A stretch of 25,244 bases of DNA from a virus, in the IMG/VR virus record IMGVR_UViG_3300044302_001761, positions 1 through 25,244 of that record. One strand, 5' to 3'. The notes beneath the pieces are model-generated. The model saw only the letters and a list, made by a program, of their open reading frames with translations, was not told where the DNA came from and ran no database searches. The translations under genes were made by a program, and so were the position numbers. This document shows, one piece after another, positions 18,901-24,508 of the stretch (positions are counted from its first letter, which is position 1; each line of letters opens with the position of its first letter).

Positions 18901-21900
18901 ACCTACTCCACCATCAGCAATATATACTGACTTAATAGATCCTCTTACTACAGGTCGTAATGATGCACTAAAGTCTTGACCAGAAAGCGTAGATACTCCT
19001 ATATGACCAGTTAATGATACCTGAATGGGTGGATAATTAAATTCATGTATTCCAGCACCCCCAGACAACAATTGAACATATTCTTTATTTCTTACATAAA
19101 AATTAGCTGGAGTAGAACCTAAACCAACAGCAGATAGTTTAATTGAACCACCATCTACTGCAGTTACATAGTAATCAGTTAATGTTGTAAGTCCAATGAC
19201 AGGAGTTGTTTTATTATCATATCTAATAAGTTCTCCAGTCTTATATCCATGATTATCAATATTGATAATGCTTGTAGCAGTATTAATTCCTGCAGGAGTA
19301 GCAGAAGTTAATCTATTAGTATAACCAGAACCAGAACTTCCAATACTTATAGAACTAACTACTCTTTTTTGATTTGCGCATTTTATCTCTTGAATACCTA
19401 CTCCATAAGCAGTAAGATCAATAGCATCCACTCCAGCAATAGCATCTTGATAATTACTATGCAATTTGACAGTAGTTGAATCTGTTATTGAGCAAAAGTA
19501 TGGAGAACCAGTAGATAATCCAGCAATAGCAGTTTGAGTATCTGTAATGTAAGTTACAAGTTCTCCATCTCTAAATTTATGGAATGTTGAGAATCCAATT
19601 GTATTATTTGTAAGATTAACAAATCCTCCAGTAGAAGTAGAGTCAAATGTCAATGAATGATCTTTTTGAATTAGATTTGCATATGCAATACACCCAGATC
19701 CATTTCCACCAGTTATTTTTAAAGTTGGAGCAGAAAGATAATCAAATCCTTCATCCAAAACATCAATTCTTTCTATAGAACCTTGAACTTCGCAATATGC
19801 AGATACTCCAGCACCTACATCATCTGTTGCTGTTAAAATAGGTGGATTTATTACATCATAATTATTACCACCACTAGTTACTGATATTTCTTCAATTGGA
19901 CCATAATATACAACATCATTAGACTTGTAATTTAGTATTTCTACTCCATTTACTAAAATACCAGTTTTTCCTCTTGGAGTGGGTTTATTAATTAAAGAGG
20001 AAACAGGATCTTTAATTTTTCTTATTAATTTTTGAGATTGTATTGATTTTTGAGCAAATCTAGTAAGTTCAAATTTATTATTAGTTACAGTTCCACTAAA
20101 AGAGACATATATGTCATTAGAAATATTTGCATTACTTTTAGAAAGTTTAATGGTATTAATATCAACCTTTTTGATGAAATAATCACTTTCATCAATATCT
20201 AATTTATTATCATCACCACTATTAACATAAGTTACTCTATCACCAGTTATTAGACCGTGATTGCTAATAACTATCTCAGTGCTATTAGTAAAAGACCCAG
20301 AGAATGTAATATCAGTCTCTCTAATGTCTAAAGCATCATTAAAATAACTTGGAATTGATGGAGAAGCAATATATACCTCATTATCATCTAAATAAGAATT
20401 CTGAACGTTAGTAGTGTAAATACTAGCAGTAGGATAGTTACTTAATCTAGACTTAGATAGCAATCTTTGTATACTATATGTTGCATTAGGATTTAACTCA
20501 CCAGAACCTTTAATTAAGACTTCTTTAGAACTTACAAGAGAAATAATTTCACAAGAAAGACCACTAATTAATGCATCATCACCAGATTTAAAATCATGGT
20601 TATCAGTAAGACTTAATTTGTAAGTAAAGTTAGAATCATCAATAAGTTCTATGGATTCTACATTATATGTAATAGAAATATTAGTAAATAAGTTTTTAGT
20701 TACTTCACTCCTAGAAATAGAACCTAAACCTTTAGGTTCAATAACACTACCTTCCTCATTATAATAAGTAGCGTTAAATTCACAATTTAAATCTGATAAA
20801 ACTCCAGTTACTTTAACTTTAACTACATCTGCAGTTCCTATGCCAGAATATCCATAAGCAAATGCATCTAATCTTAAATCTTGCTTTAATAATATATTTT
20901 TATCTATTCCAGAACATCCATAAAATTGATTTAAGGATTTTGAAGTATAATTTATATTAGTATTTGATCCATCAGCGAAACTAGCAACTAAAGTACCTGT
21001 AGTTCCAAATCCAACAGTAGAATCAACATCTAGTACAGTAGATCCTACAGAAACAGAATTTATTAATCTAGTATTAGGATGTATAGAGAAATCACCGCTT
21101 ACTTTATCTAAATTATGATCATAATCCAAACTTAATCTATAATAAGTCTTTTCTCCTCTTATTATTTTTTCTACATCACTAATAGCACCATTTGCTTTAG
21201 CAAATCCATATACAGCATCCTGAAATAAGTTCCTGTTTAGAAGATCCATAGGATCTCCATCAACAGACTCAACTACAAGTTGTTTTGAAACTTTATAATC
21301 AGCATCTGATGGTATAAAGAGAAAATCTCTTGGTTTTATGACTTCTACATCTTTTCCATAAAGTGCTCTAAACAAAATCTCAAAAGATTGGTCTGTTCCT
21401 TTGGAAGAATAAAAATCCTTTGTTTGTTTAACAAATAGTCTTTGATCTATATCATCAGATAAAGTTCTTTCTTCAAATCCTGGTACAATTTGCTTCTTTA
21501 CCTTTTTAAAAAACTCTTGTAAGAATCTAATACTTAAATTATTAACTACTGCTCCTGAAGAATGAGTAGCAATACCAGATTGTGAGAATACTAACTCATC
21601 AGGTTTATTAACACTTCTATATGATGTAATTCCACTAAATCCACGTGCGCATCCAATAAATGAATTGGTTGTAATTCCAGTATATGTAATAATTTCATTA
21701 TCAATCTGAATTAATCCATAAGTATCAGGAAATCCAGTGGTAGATTTAACATCTATAGTATTACTTGCTATTCCAACATTATTAGATAGAGTTGTAGAAT
21801 CTATAACATTTACTAACTCATCAATTTTTATATGCTCATCAATATTTTGCAAAATATCAAGAGTAGATCCTTGATTTTCAATGGCAGTATAATATTGTGT

Positions 21901-21996
21901 TAAAAATTCACCAGCAAGAGGAAAATCCGCTCTTATAAAATCTGGCAGTTGATTTTTAACAACTGAACTAATTTTGACTCTTGTATTTTCTGACAT
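9994..21996 (-). CDS. Giant baseplate/fibre-like structural protein (4000 aa): gp7/gpI-like N terminus, repeat mosaic, YHYH-like domain
   Basis: A single uninterrupted 12-kb frame starts at ATG 21996-21994, 14 bases after the gp6 stop. Residues about 1-250 contain LPDFIRADFPLAGEFLTQYY, FLQEFFKKVKKQIVPGFEER and FYSSKGTDQSFEILFRALYG, which ends in a DVEVIKPRDFLF segment. This YY-at-the-N-terminus plus KGTxxxxxxLFRALYG pattern resembles the gp7/P2 gpI/Mu gp48 wedge family, and the position directly after gp6 fits. Residues about 450-2960 hold repeated H-G-x-x-TG modules. A YHYH-like domain spans about 1215-1310. Other blocks are SIRYKKYLAFIRDKRFTKER near 2500, VFINDILQVPGDGYEF near 3535, and a C terminus with FFGEYSWGRIQTAPRG. 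Many G-x-GY beta repeats occur throughout. It probably forms the wedge core plus a long peripheral arm or fibre. T4 gp7 is about 1032 residues, so this is nearly four times larger. No protease, membrane or signal sequence is evident. Confidence 0.8.
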   Translation of the reverse strand: MSENTRVKISSVVKNQLPDFIRADFPLAGEFLTQYYTAIENQGSTLDILQNIDEHIKIDELVNVIDSTTLSNNVGIASNTIDVKSTTGFPDTYGLIQIDNEIITYTGITTNSFIGCARGFSGITSYRSVNKPDELVFSQSGIATHSSGAVVNNLSIRFLQEFFKKVKKQIVPGFEERTLSDDIDQRLFVKQTKDFYSSKGTDQSFEILFRALYGKDVEVIKPRDFLFIPSDADYKVSKQLVVESVDGDPMDLLNRNLFQDAVYGFAKANGAISDVEKIIRGEKTYYRLSLDYDHNLDKVSGDFSIHPNTRLINSVSVGSTVLDVDSTVGFGTTGTLVASFADGSNTNINYTSKSLNQFYGCSGIDKNILLKQDLRLDAFAYGYSGIGTADVVKVKVTGVLSDLNCEFNATYYNEEGSVIEPKGLGSISRSEVTKNLFTNISITYNVESIELIDDSNFTYKLSLTDNHDFKSGDDALISGLSCEIISLVSSKEVLIKGSGELNPNATYSIQRLLSKSRLSNYPTASIYTTNVQNSYLDDNEVYIASPSIPSYFNDALDIRETDITFSGSFTNSTEIVISNHGLITGDRVTYVNSGDDNKLDIDESDYFIKKVDINTIKLSKSNANISNDIYVSFSGTVTNNKFELTRFAQKSIQSQKLIRKIKDPVSSLINKPTPRGKTGILVNGVEILNYKSNDVVYYGPIEEISVTSGGNNYDVINPPILTATDDVGAGVSAYCEVQGSIERIDVLDEGFDYLSAPTLKITGGNGSGCIAYANLIQKDHSLTFDSTSTGGFVNLTNNTIGFSTFHKFRDGELVTYITDTQTAIAGLSTGSPYFCSITDSTTVKLHSNYQDAIAGVDAIDLTAYGVGIQEIKCANQKRVVSSISIGSSGSGYTNRLTSATPAGINTATSIINIDNHGYKTGELIRYDNKTTPVIGLTTLTDYYVTAVDGGSIKLSAVGLGSTPANFYVRNKEYVQLLSGGAGIHEFNYPPIQVSLTGHIGVSTLSGQDFSASLRPVVRGSIKSVYIADGGVGYGSSDIINYNKQPTFTAKSGKNAQLLPIISVDGKLSEVIVLNAGTEYNSPPDIKVEGTGKGTKIIPILNGGSIESVKIVKSGVGHTSTDATIKVTSNGDSAKFYSNPKNWTINSVERLIQNDQITTDDGIVSNGLNEEFGLQYSHLYAPRKLRQSVYVKKSVGDKEVFVPDLNLDQDIEQPSVTHSPIIGWSYDGSPIYGPYGYTNNSGGPIKILESGYSPSISSIRPNPLTPTGQQIYSEGFFVEDYTYQDGNDLDEHNGRFCKTPEFPNGVYAYFSPINPTINDDDGAFKNYRRPQFPYFIGNSYKYQTIDYNFNSQSNQDVVDLNKTNLVRNTSPYNFLLGDTSYDFLVDPSSIHKQRTYIKSTTSGTLQSVGVNTGGSRYKVGDEVVFEDAGSSGYGAKASVKLISGKTINQVSVANTEFPNVEFILGRTAGEFVGYTTNPHNFNGSESVYISGLSTTGIRNNSSKTIGVTTDTYKLFNSVNASSSTGIVTYFNLDQVLNITENDILGIGTEKVQILNVDSDLSRVRVKRQYDSTIGSAHTANSLVSQKPRTLFFNSQTKLENAKLRLNKEFYFNPSESIGLGTISGVGIGSTLSFSNPGTGISEIFIPTKALYFKNHGLLTGDKLTYSTNAGAAVSVSTDGIDGFALTQGQTVFATKLTNDLIGISSARVGLGSTGSLVGINSTTSVSTLYFIGVGTGVYHSLKSNFDNTLTGTISRSLVTVSTSSTHGLKANDDVLLTVQPGITTTIKVAYNDYNRRLVIDSRTFASGDVSTANNTITIPRHGYNNGQKVIHTATTSSGGLSDNRIYYVSIVDKNTIKLSNNYYDSINLDPKVINITSASAGTISPINPPIKLEKNLNIYFDLSDSSLSFIDGGVSYSAFDFKLYTDSNLNNLFFTSGESDDFNVVSSGRIGIDANANLTVKNVSEIDKPLYYNLTPTKTEGNTVVKTGIIRDVSNISNSNSATLLSNPLTGSHNLVGVGTTTFSFVSSTIPQKLEYTSSDGTFSYITDSRNVEGSISNVQIEHRGYQYRTLPGISTIISDNGIDAILETKGPSIGRISKNVIQDIGFDYSVDKTLRPEANVPQLIKLDLLTSLGTIGITSVGKNYLESPGLVLLDGLTKKKVSDVELDYELGDTQVSILKNTKTLNNVTPTILPISNSNGITITSIDYDDGNKNVTLTIGASFSNAADYPFEVGKKVMIEGVSVGVGSTGKGYNSENYDYTLFEILATDPNIGGTLGTVRYNLSNIIADGEVPGTFQSNLSSAKIVAEEDFPIFDVKLKVDEFEKGEDIVSGSKRGSLQSWNNFYGYLRVSSIQDFEVGDFFIGESSGTRGTVTEVLVDNSLYNIGASSIVEEGFKKNTGFLNDSLQRVFDSDYYQYFSYSLKSECEYEKWKEPVASLNHTAGFKKFSDLIIKNETEVGITTVQNETKFEVINDLISIMDMNTVFDFDLAREKTLTINSDVVSDEVVFESKLLQDYSESVGNRVLTVDDISGEFNDNARTDAFMSVDTFNLASIRYKKYLAFIRDKRFTKERQVMIVSTLHDDIGNIYLNQYGRVETPTDAGEYGNDLGSFDLDIAGDDARLLFFPKKFKYNNYDVSNVAFNISDSVTGVGSTGLGGIVNIVSSTTTIPLGITTQHSIVSFATTYRGSKILVSYAASDTSYFEHDEITLVHDGTNVDLVEYGQITTEMLDDSGTPGLGTYSAYIAESRVHLDLHPTVSTASTYVANTLHVDFGNASSAGVGTTALNTSSLDSTYTAISSSGSPSATTVAKYETETYNGAYYIVCVEDTTNSHYQISEVITVDDGTTAYVTEYAINQTVTNLGDFSASISGDYTNLTFTPIASANVQVRVFQSALRLVDENSSITEIDLTNATIDTGFGAYTATETDVKRAFELKHRQLPIFKRDFVGSAATVVSLSEDTVRIPDHYFVTGEQLSYRYTGSGTTSSIGITTQTITGFGNTDKLPSTVFAVKVDDSTVRLASSAENALKTSPTYLDITAVGVGTSHSFTSTKQNSRCILSIDNIVQSPIVATSVTTTISADVSSTADTIVISGITSITGGDLLKIGDEIIKVDSVGLGATNRLLVTRPWMGTQASSYTNGTLITKVDGNYNIVDSTVNFFTAPVGLTPLSTTSNEPSERDWVGIATHSSFNARSFMRSGITGSSDEPYSKNYIFDDISANFTGLTTEFTLQSGGSNIAGFSTNNAILLVNQVPQGPQRYTGNVAVAGDYTLIESAGITSVQFTGSISSVSYDPNTANVPLGGVIVSVGSTEGLGYQPLVSAGGTVVVSGLGTISSVSIGNSGSGYRTGIQTIVNVGVQTLSTGAPNIEFIGTAAISGGNIVSVAITNPGTGYTSTNPPLVVIDEPLSYSNMPLFYSSNQSGVGSEARANIVVGLGGSVIDFEIINEGYGYGESQKLTIGVGGTVGIPTAGATEFREFQLTVQETISDSFAGWTVGDFLVLDPLDSLFDGKTTSFALNLNGSQQTIQSKPGSNIDVEVAILVFINDILQVPGDGYEFKGGSFITFKEAPKEGDTSKILFYQGTGSVDVTNVDILETVKKGDQIKLYDQDLSLEENKRTVTIVNSSDSLNTNLYAGPGITTNETFQRSVTWSRQTEDKFIDGEAVSKDRPHYEPLIYPNTNIIQSVGVGSTVIFVSNIRTFFDSSKENYSGQSDIRIISQDSLVGASATAFVSVAGTVTSFDITNAGIGYTIAPTVSINLPIGLSTSQGARASATISGVGTVNAITVSYGGTTTGFAYTSTKAPSVLIGEPKLVSSVETIEDVSYSGDFGIISGISTTSVGVASTGIVFDLLLPKDSLFRNAATVGTAITVSGITTGYYFTVFNSNVGASVTSLYQDGTVVGIGTSFLDNVYEVAQVSIAQTMGIGIGLTYVAQVTVSVQDYNGLTGLGHSEFFGEYSWGRIQTAPRGSARVFTSYAGDSTGLSGISSSPIIERVNPLRYVGYST
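11640..12060 (-). repeat. Second array of G-x-GY beta repeats near the C terminus of the giant protein
   Basis: Copies include GTISSVSIGNSGSGYRTGIQ, GNIVSVAITNPGTGYTSTNP and GSVIDFEIINEGYGYGESQK. Another copy lies at about 10750-10800 (TVTSFDITNAGIGYTIAPTV). They match the array at 18610-19365 in pattern but not in exact DNA sequence, so they are old or rapidly diverging copies. Confidence 0.6.
13310..13965 (-). repeat. Tandem duplicated module of about 130 aa in the giant protein
   Basis: The first copy contains TYRGSKILVSYAASDTSYFE, then HDEITLVHDGTNVDLVEYGQ, SAYIAESRVHLDLHPT and a VANTLHVDF ending. The second contains TYNGAYYIVCVEDTTNSHYQ, then SEVITVDDGTTAYVTEYAI, SASISGDYTNLTFTPIA and a VQVRVFQSAL ending. 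Order and spacing are the same, with the starts about 390-400 bases apart, while the residues have diverged strongly. This indicates an ancient internal tandem duplication of a beta-rich domain. Confidence 0.6.
16500..17050 (-). repeat. Cluster of H-G-x-x-TG modules in the giant protein
   Basis: Three copies occur close together: FKNHGLLTGDKLTYSTNAG, STHGLKANDDVLLTVQPG and PRHGYNNGQKVIHTATT. The first and third are followed by a paired strand of the type VFATKLTNDLIGISSA or YYVSIVDKNTIKLSNNYYDS. Further copies lie near 20570-20610 (DNHDFKSGDDALISG), 20228-20265 (NHGLITGDRVTY), 19551-19582 (HKFRDGELVTY), 19220-19254 (NHGYKTGELIRY), 17528-17569 (PHNFNGSESVYISG) and 13071-13115 (DHYFVTGEQLSYRY). 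The repeat unit is about 50-75 residues. Confidence 0.65.
18060..18365 (-). other. YHYH-like domain inside the giant protein
   Basis: The minus strand encodes HSPIIGWSYDGSPIYGPYGY and, about 50 residues later, DLDEHNGRFCKTPEFPNGVY followed by AYF. This is the layout of YHYH-family domains (HSPIxGxAxDGxPIYGPYG ... LDxxNGxxxxTPExPNGxYHYH). The final YHYH tetrad is replaced by YAYF, so the two signature histidines have been lost or changed. Confidence 0.65.
18610..19365 (-). repeat. Array of G-x-GY beta repeats in the giant protein
   Basis: Successive segments share the pattern G-x-[IV]-x-x-[VI]-x-[IV]-x-x-x-G-x-x-[YH]: VSSISIGSSGSGYTNRLTSA, GSIKSVYIADGGVGYGSSDI, GKLSEVIVLNAGTEYNSPPD and GSIESVKIVKSGVGHTSTDA. 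Related copies lie near 19700-19895 (GSIERIDVLDEGFDYLSAPT and IEEISVTSGGNNYDVINPPI) and near 17675-17790 (TLQSVGVNTGGSRYKVGDEV). These look like short beta-solenoid or fibre repeats. Confidence 0.6.
21240..21996 (-). other. gp7/gpI-like N-terminal domain of the giant protein
   Basis: Residues 1 to about 250. It starts with a predicted helix (VKNQLPDFIRADFPLAGEFL, followed by TQYYTAIE), then a DILQNIDEHIKID helix, an embedded small beta module (about 65-125), a second helix pair (IRFLQEFFKKVKKQIVPGFE) and FYSSKGTDQSFEILFRALYG. In P2 gpI-like proteins an R.KGT....L..AL.. motif occurs in the same sense. The assignment to the wedge partner of gp6 is inferred from motif and gene order. Confidence 0.5.
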
Positions 21997-22010
21997 TTAA
22001 GAAAAAAGGA

Positions 22011-24047
22011 TTAATATGATGATGTAGTATTCATTGGTGTAGGATTAGACTCACCTAAAAGTTCTAAATTAGTAGCTCCTAATACGTATGTATCTGAGGA
22101 GAGAAGGGTGGTATTTTGCTTCTCAGTATCAGTCAATCTAGCTATATCACCATTAACATAACTTGAGGTAGCAGTGTAATTAGTACCAGAAATGCTGTCT
22201 CCAGATGTAATACTGTCAGCAACCATATCAACAGTGCTATTGCTAATATCTAATTGTAAATATAAATCTTGAAGTCCAATAACATCATTAGATTTAGGAC
22301 AACCAGAAATTTCTATTATAGGTATATTTTGTACTTGCTTTGATGTTCCTATTATATTAATAGGTTTAATCAATAGTTCTGCTCTTTGATAATCAATAGT
22401 ACCTATATTAGTAGAAACAATTATAGGATTTCCTTTTGATGCTAATGTAAACAAGAATAAAGTTCCTGTCTTTTTATCTGCATTAGGTAAATCACTCAAA
22501 TAAACAGTATTGGGTTGACCAAATACACTGAATCCTGATGACTTAATATTATAACCATTTTGATTCTTCATATAGAATGAATTACCAAAACAAAGTTCAT
22601 ATTCTGCATTTTGGTTTAGTACAGGTTTCAAATCCCTACGCATTACTACTTTTGTAATATTTGAAGTAATTGAATCATTACTATTATCTACTACACCTTG
22701 GAATTTACTATATTTAAATTTTCCTCCATATTTATTCATTTCAGAGGAATCTGCATAAGCATTAATATTATTCATTACTACTGTTTGAACTGCATTTGCA
22801 CTTTGTGCTAAACTAGGGTTGTAATATGCATTTACATCAACTTCTACATACAAATATTTCAAATCTTGGATTTCTGTAACAATTCCAGCAACAGAATATT
22901 TTCTGAGCATAGAATTAAGGTTATTTTTGATAGAATCTGGTACATAAGGTCCATAAAATGGTTTTATAGTGATAAAAACCTTTCCATACTTAGGAGGAGT
23001 CAATTCTTCACCTCCAAAAACTGAAACAGACTCAGTTTCTGGGTAAATTTTAGGAATTAGTGCCTCATAATCAGCAGCAGTCACTGCTCTGTTGTATGCA
23101 GAGTAGATTTTAGGTGCATAACGCTTAATTGAGTCTACAGATTCAATTTCTTTACCACCTATGGAGTCATTTATAGTGGTAATAATTGAAATTCCTGTAC
23201 TAATAAGGTTATTATTATTATCTACAATTCTACCATTGAATGAGAATGATGAGACATTGTTTCCAGCAGATCCACTAGTGGTAATATAGGAAACTTCTAT
23301 GAAATTAAGAGATTCTAACTTCTCACCAAAGACTCCATCACCAAAAATCAACTCATAACGCTGATCTTCAATCTCCTGAAGGAAATATACCCTAGATTTA
23401 TCTGTAACTTCTATCAAAGTATCAGAAAATACATATTTTTTAGAAGAAGTACTAGATTGAGTGCCTCTAACTAAGACTTCTAGAGTAGAAGTGTCAATAT
23501 TTGCATTTTCTAAGATGTATTTTGTAGGTGGAGCAGGGTTTAAACTTGAAACAGTGAAATTTGAGGTTAAAAATGTGCCTTCATAGATCTCCACATCAGC
23601 AAATGTAGCAATTCCATCAACTACAGGTACTGTAACATCACTTGGAATGCAAAAAGAGTAACTTTCTGACCCAAATGTTGAAGCAGAAGTGGAAACAATA
23701 CCTTTTTTAAGGGTTAGAGTGATGGGTTTAGTGGTAAAATCACTAGTATCTACAAAAAAGGAGATTAGTGCCTTTGCTGCAGTCCTTGATCTGGGAGTAT
23801 AACCTATATTACGTGCTAATGAGACTACATTTTCTCTTAAAGTAGCACTATCAATGAATACTTCATTGCTAATCATGTTAGCATTGTAAGAATTGATGTA
23901 AGTATTGTATGCTAATACATCAATTATGCTAGAAAGGTTTGATCCTTCAAAGTCATAGTCTGTAAAATTAGAATTTGCTCTCAAATAATCCTTCAAAGAG
24001 GTCTTTATTTGATCAAAATCTAGGTTTGTAAAATTAACTAGTGCCAT
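22011..24047 (-). CDS. gp6: Baseplate wedge protein gp6 (678 aa)
   Basis: ATG 24047-24045 follows the gp25 stop with no spacing (TAAATG), so the two are translationally coupled; only a weak ribosome site is seen. The N terminus is highly characteristic: NFTNLDFDQIKTSLKDYLR, NFTDYDFEGSNLSSIIDVLA, then YNTYINSYNANMISNEVFID and NVVSLARNIGYTPRSRTAAK (residues about 5-92). A gpJ-like core block, YNRAVTAADYEALIPKIYP, lies near residue 315, followed by GKVFITIKPFYG. The length is close to T4 gp6 (about 660). In T4, gp6 dimers form the continuous inner ring of the baseplate and, with gp7 and gp53, the heart of each wedge; the J-type domain is shared with P2 gpJ and T6SS TssF. It acts in virion assembly with gp25, encoded just upstream, and the gp7-like giant, encoded just downstream. 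Confidence 0.95.
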   Translation of the reverse strand: MALVNFTNLDFDQIKTSLKDYLRANSNFTDYDFEGSNLSSIIDVLAYNTYINSYNANMISNEVFIDSATLRENVVSLARNIGYTPRSRTAAKALISFFVDTSDFTTKPITLTLKKGIVSTSASTFGSESYSFCIPSDVTVPVVDGIATFADVEIYEGTFLTSNFTVSSLNPAPPTKYILENANIDTSTLEVLVRGTQSSTSSKKYVFSDTLIEVTDKSRVYFLQEIEDQRYELIFGDGVFGEKLESLNFIEVSYITTSGSAGNNVSSFSFNGRIVDNNNNLISTGISIITTINDSIGGKEIESVDSIKRYAPKIYSAYNRAVTAADYEALIPKIYPETESVSVFGGEELTPPKYGKVFITIKPFYGPYVPDSIKNNLNSMLRKYSVAGIVTEIQDLKYLYVEVDVNAYYNPSLAQSANAVQTVVMNNINAYADSSEMNKYGGKFKYSKFQGVVDNSNDSITSNITKVVMRRDLKPVLNQNAEYELCFGNSFYMKNQNGYNIKSSGFSVFGQPNTVYLSDLPNADKKTGTLFLFTLASKGNPIIVSTNIGTIDYQRAELLIKPINIIGTSKQVQNIPIIEISGCPKSNDVIGLQDLYLQLDISNSTVDMVADSITSGDSISGTNYTATSSYVNGDIARLTDTEKQNTTLLSSDTYVLGATNLELLGESNPTPMNTTSSY

Positions 24048-24449
24048 TTATCTTGTTGACTGTAGAGCAAATGCTAATTGTTGAGGAAGAGCATCAATTC
24101 CTATTATATTATATTTAATAACTACATCAAAAGCATTGTTATCATAGTCAGGATCAACTATAACTTCAATCAATTCCACTCTAGGTTCATAATTATCAAT
24201 GGTATCCCTAATTTCATCTTGTATAATGGATGCAGAAATCTCATCCATGTTGTCAAATAGGGTTTCATACACCTTAGAACCTAGATTTGGATTAAAAAAT
24301 CTTTCACCAGGTCTAGTGATGACTAAATTCCTAACAGAACGAGCAATTGCAGTCTCATTCTTGGTAGCAATTAGGTCTGAATTGATGGGATTAACCTGAA
24401 AGGACATGCTAAGATCCTTAAATCCCCTACTAATCCTTTCTACAGGCAT
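24048..24449 (-). CDS. gp25: Baseplate wedge / sheath initiator gp25 (133 aa, TssE-like)
   Basis: ATG 24449-24447 gives 133 residues, matching T4 gp25 (132). The family signature is visible: VRNLVITRPGERFFNPNLGS at about residues 39-58, a helix with LFDNMDEISASIIQDEIRD, and the conserved NYEPRVEL (E88-P89-R90). In the contractile-injection family (gp25, P2 gpW, T6SS TssE) the EPR motif helps anchor the first sheath ring to the baseplate. The gene is the first of the block started by a GATAAATA late promoter 22 bases upstream; its leader is very short and shows no Shine-Dalgarno site. It is immediately followed by gp6. Older annotations call it a lysozyme; no lysozyme catalytic signature is visible here. 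Confidence 0.95.
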   Translation of the reverse strand: MPVERISRGFKDLSMSFQVNPINSDLIATKNETAIARSVRNLVITRPGERFFNPNLGSKVYETLFDNMDEISASIIQDEIRDTIDNYEPRVELIEVIVDPDYDNNAFDVVIKYNIIGIDALPQQLAFALQSTR

Positions 24450-24470
24450 GAAACAACGGTAAATATAAGT

Positions 24471-24478
24471 TATTTATC
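24471..24478 (-). promoter_or_regulatory. T4-style late promoter (GATAAATA) for gp25-gp6-giant block
   Basis: The minus-strand octamer GATAAATA matches the NATAAATA late element of T4-like phages and is followed by AC, as at the gp8-like gene promoter. Its downstream edge is 22 bases from the gp25 ATG. It starts only about three bases past the T-run of the terminator of the preceding gene cluster, so upstream transcripts end exactly where late transcription begins. Confidence 0.75.
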
Positions 24479-24480
24479 AT

Positions 24481-24505
24481 AAAAAAAGAGACCCTTAGGT
24501 CTCTT
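24481..24505 (-). terminator. Intrinsic (Rho-independent) terminator after the 47-aa gene
   Basis: On the minus strand an 8-bp perfect stem AAGAGACC / GGTCTCTT encloses the loop TAAG and is followed directly by more T residues, giving a T-run of seven with the stem ends. It begins four bases after the stop of the 47-aa gene. On the plus strand the stem is not followed by a T-run, so it should act on minus-strand transcripts only. Confidence 0.85.
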
Positions 24506-24508
24506 GTA

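Noticed and set aside
24040-24055. GATAAATG sequence at the gp25/gp6 junction as a possible late promoter
   Set aside because: The octamer ends in G rather than A and includes the gp6 start codon itself, leaving no room for a leader.
24078-24399. Plus-strand frames at 24078-24260 and 24199-24399
   Set aside because: Opposite the strongly supported gp25 gene; no ribosome site or recognisable product.
24048-24449. Lysozyme function for gp25
   Set aside because: Historical annotation of the gp25 family; the visible signatures (RPGERFFNPNLGS, EPR) are those of the sheath-initiator family, and no lysozyme catalytic motif is apparent.
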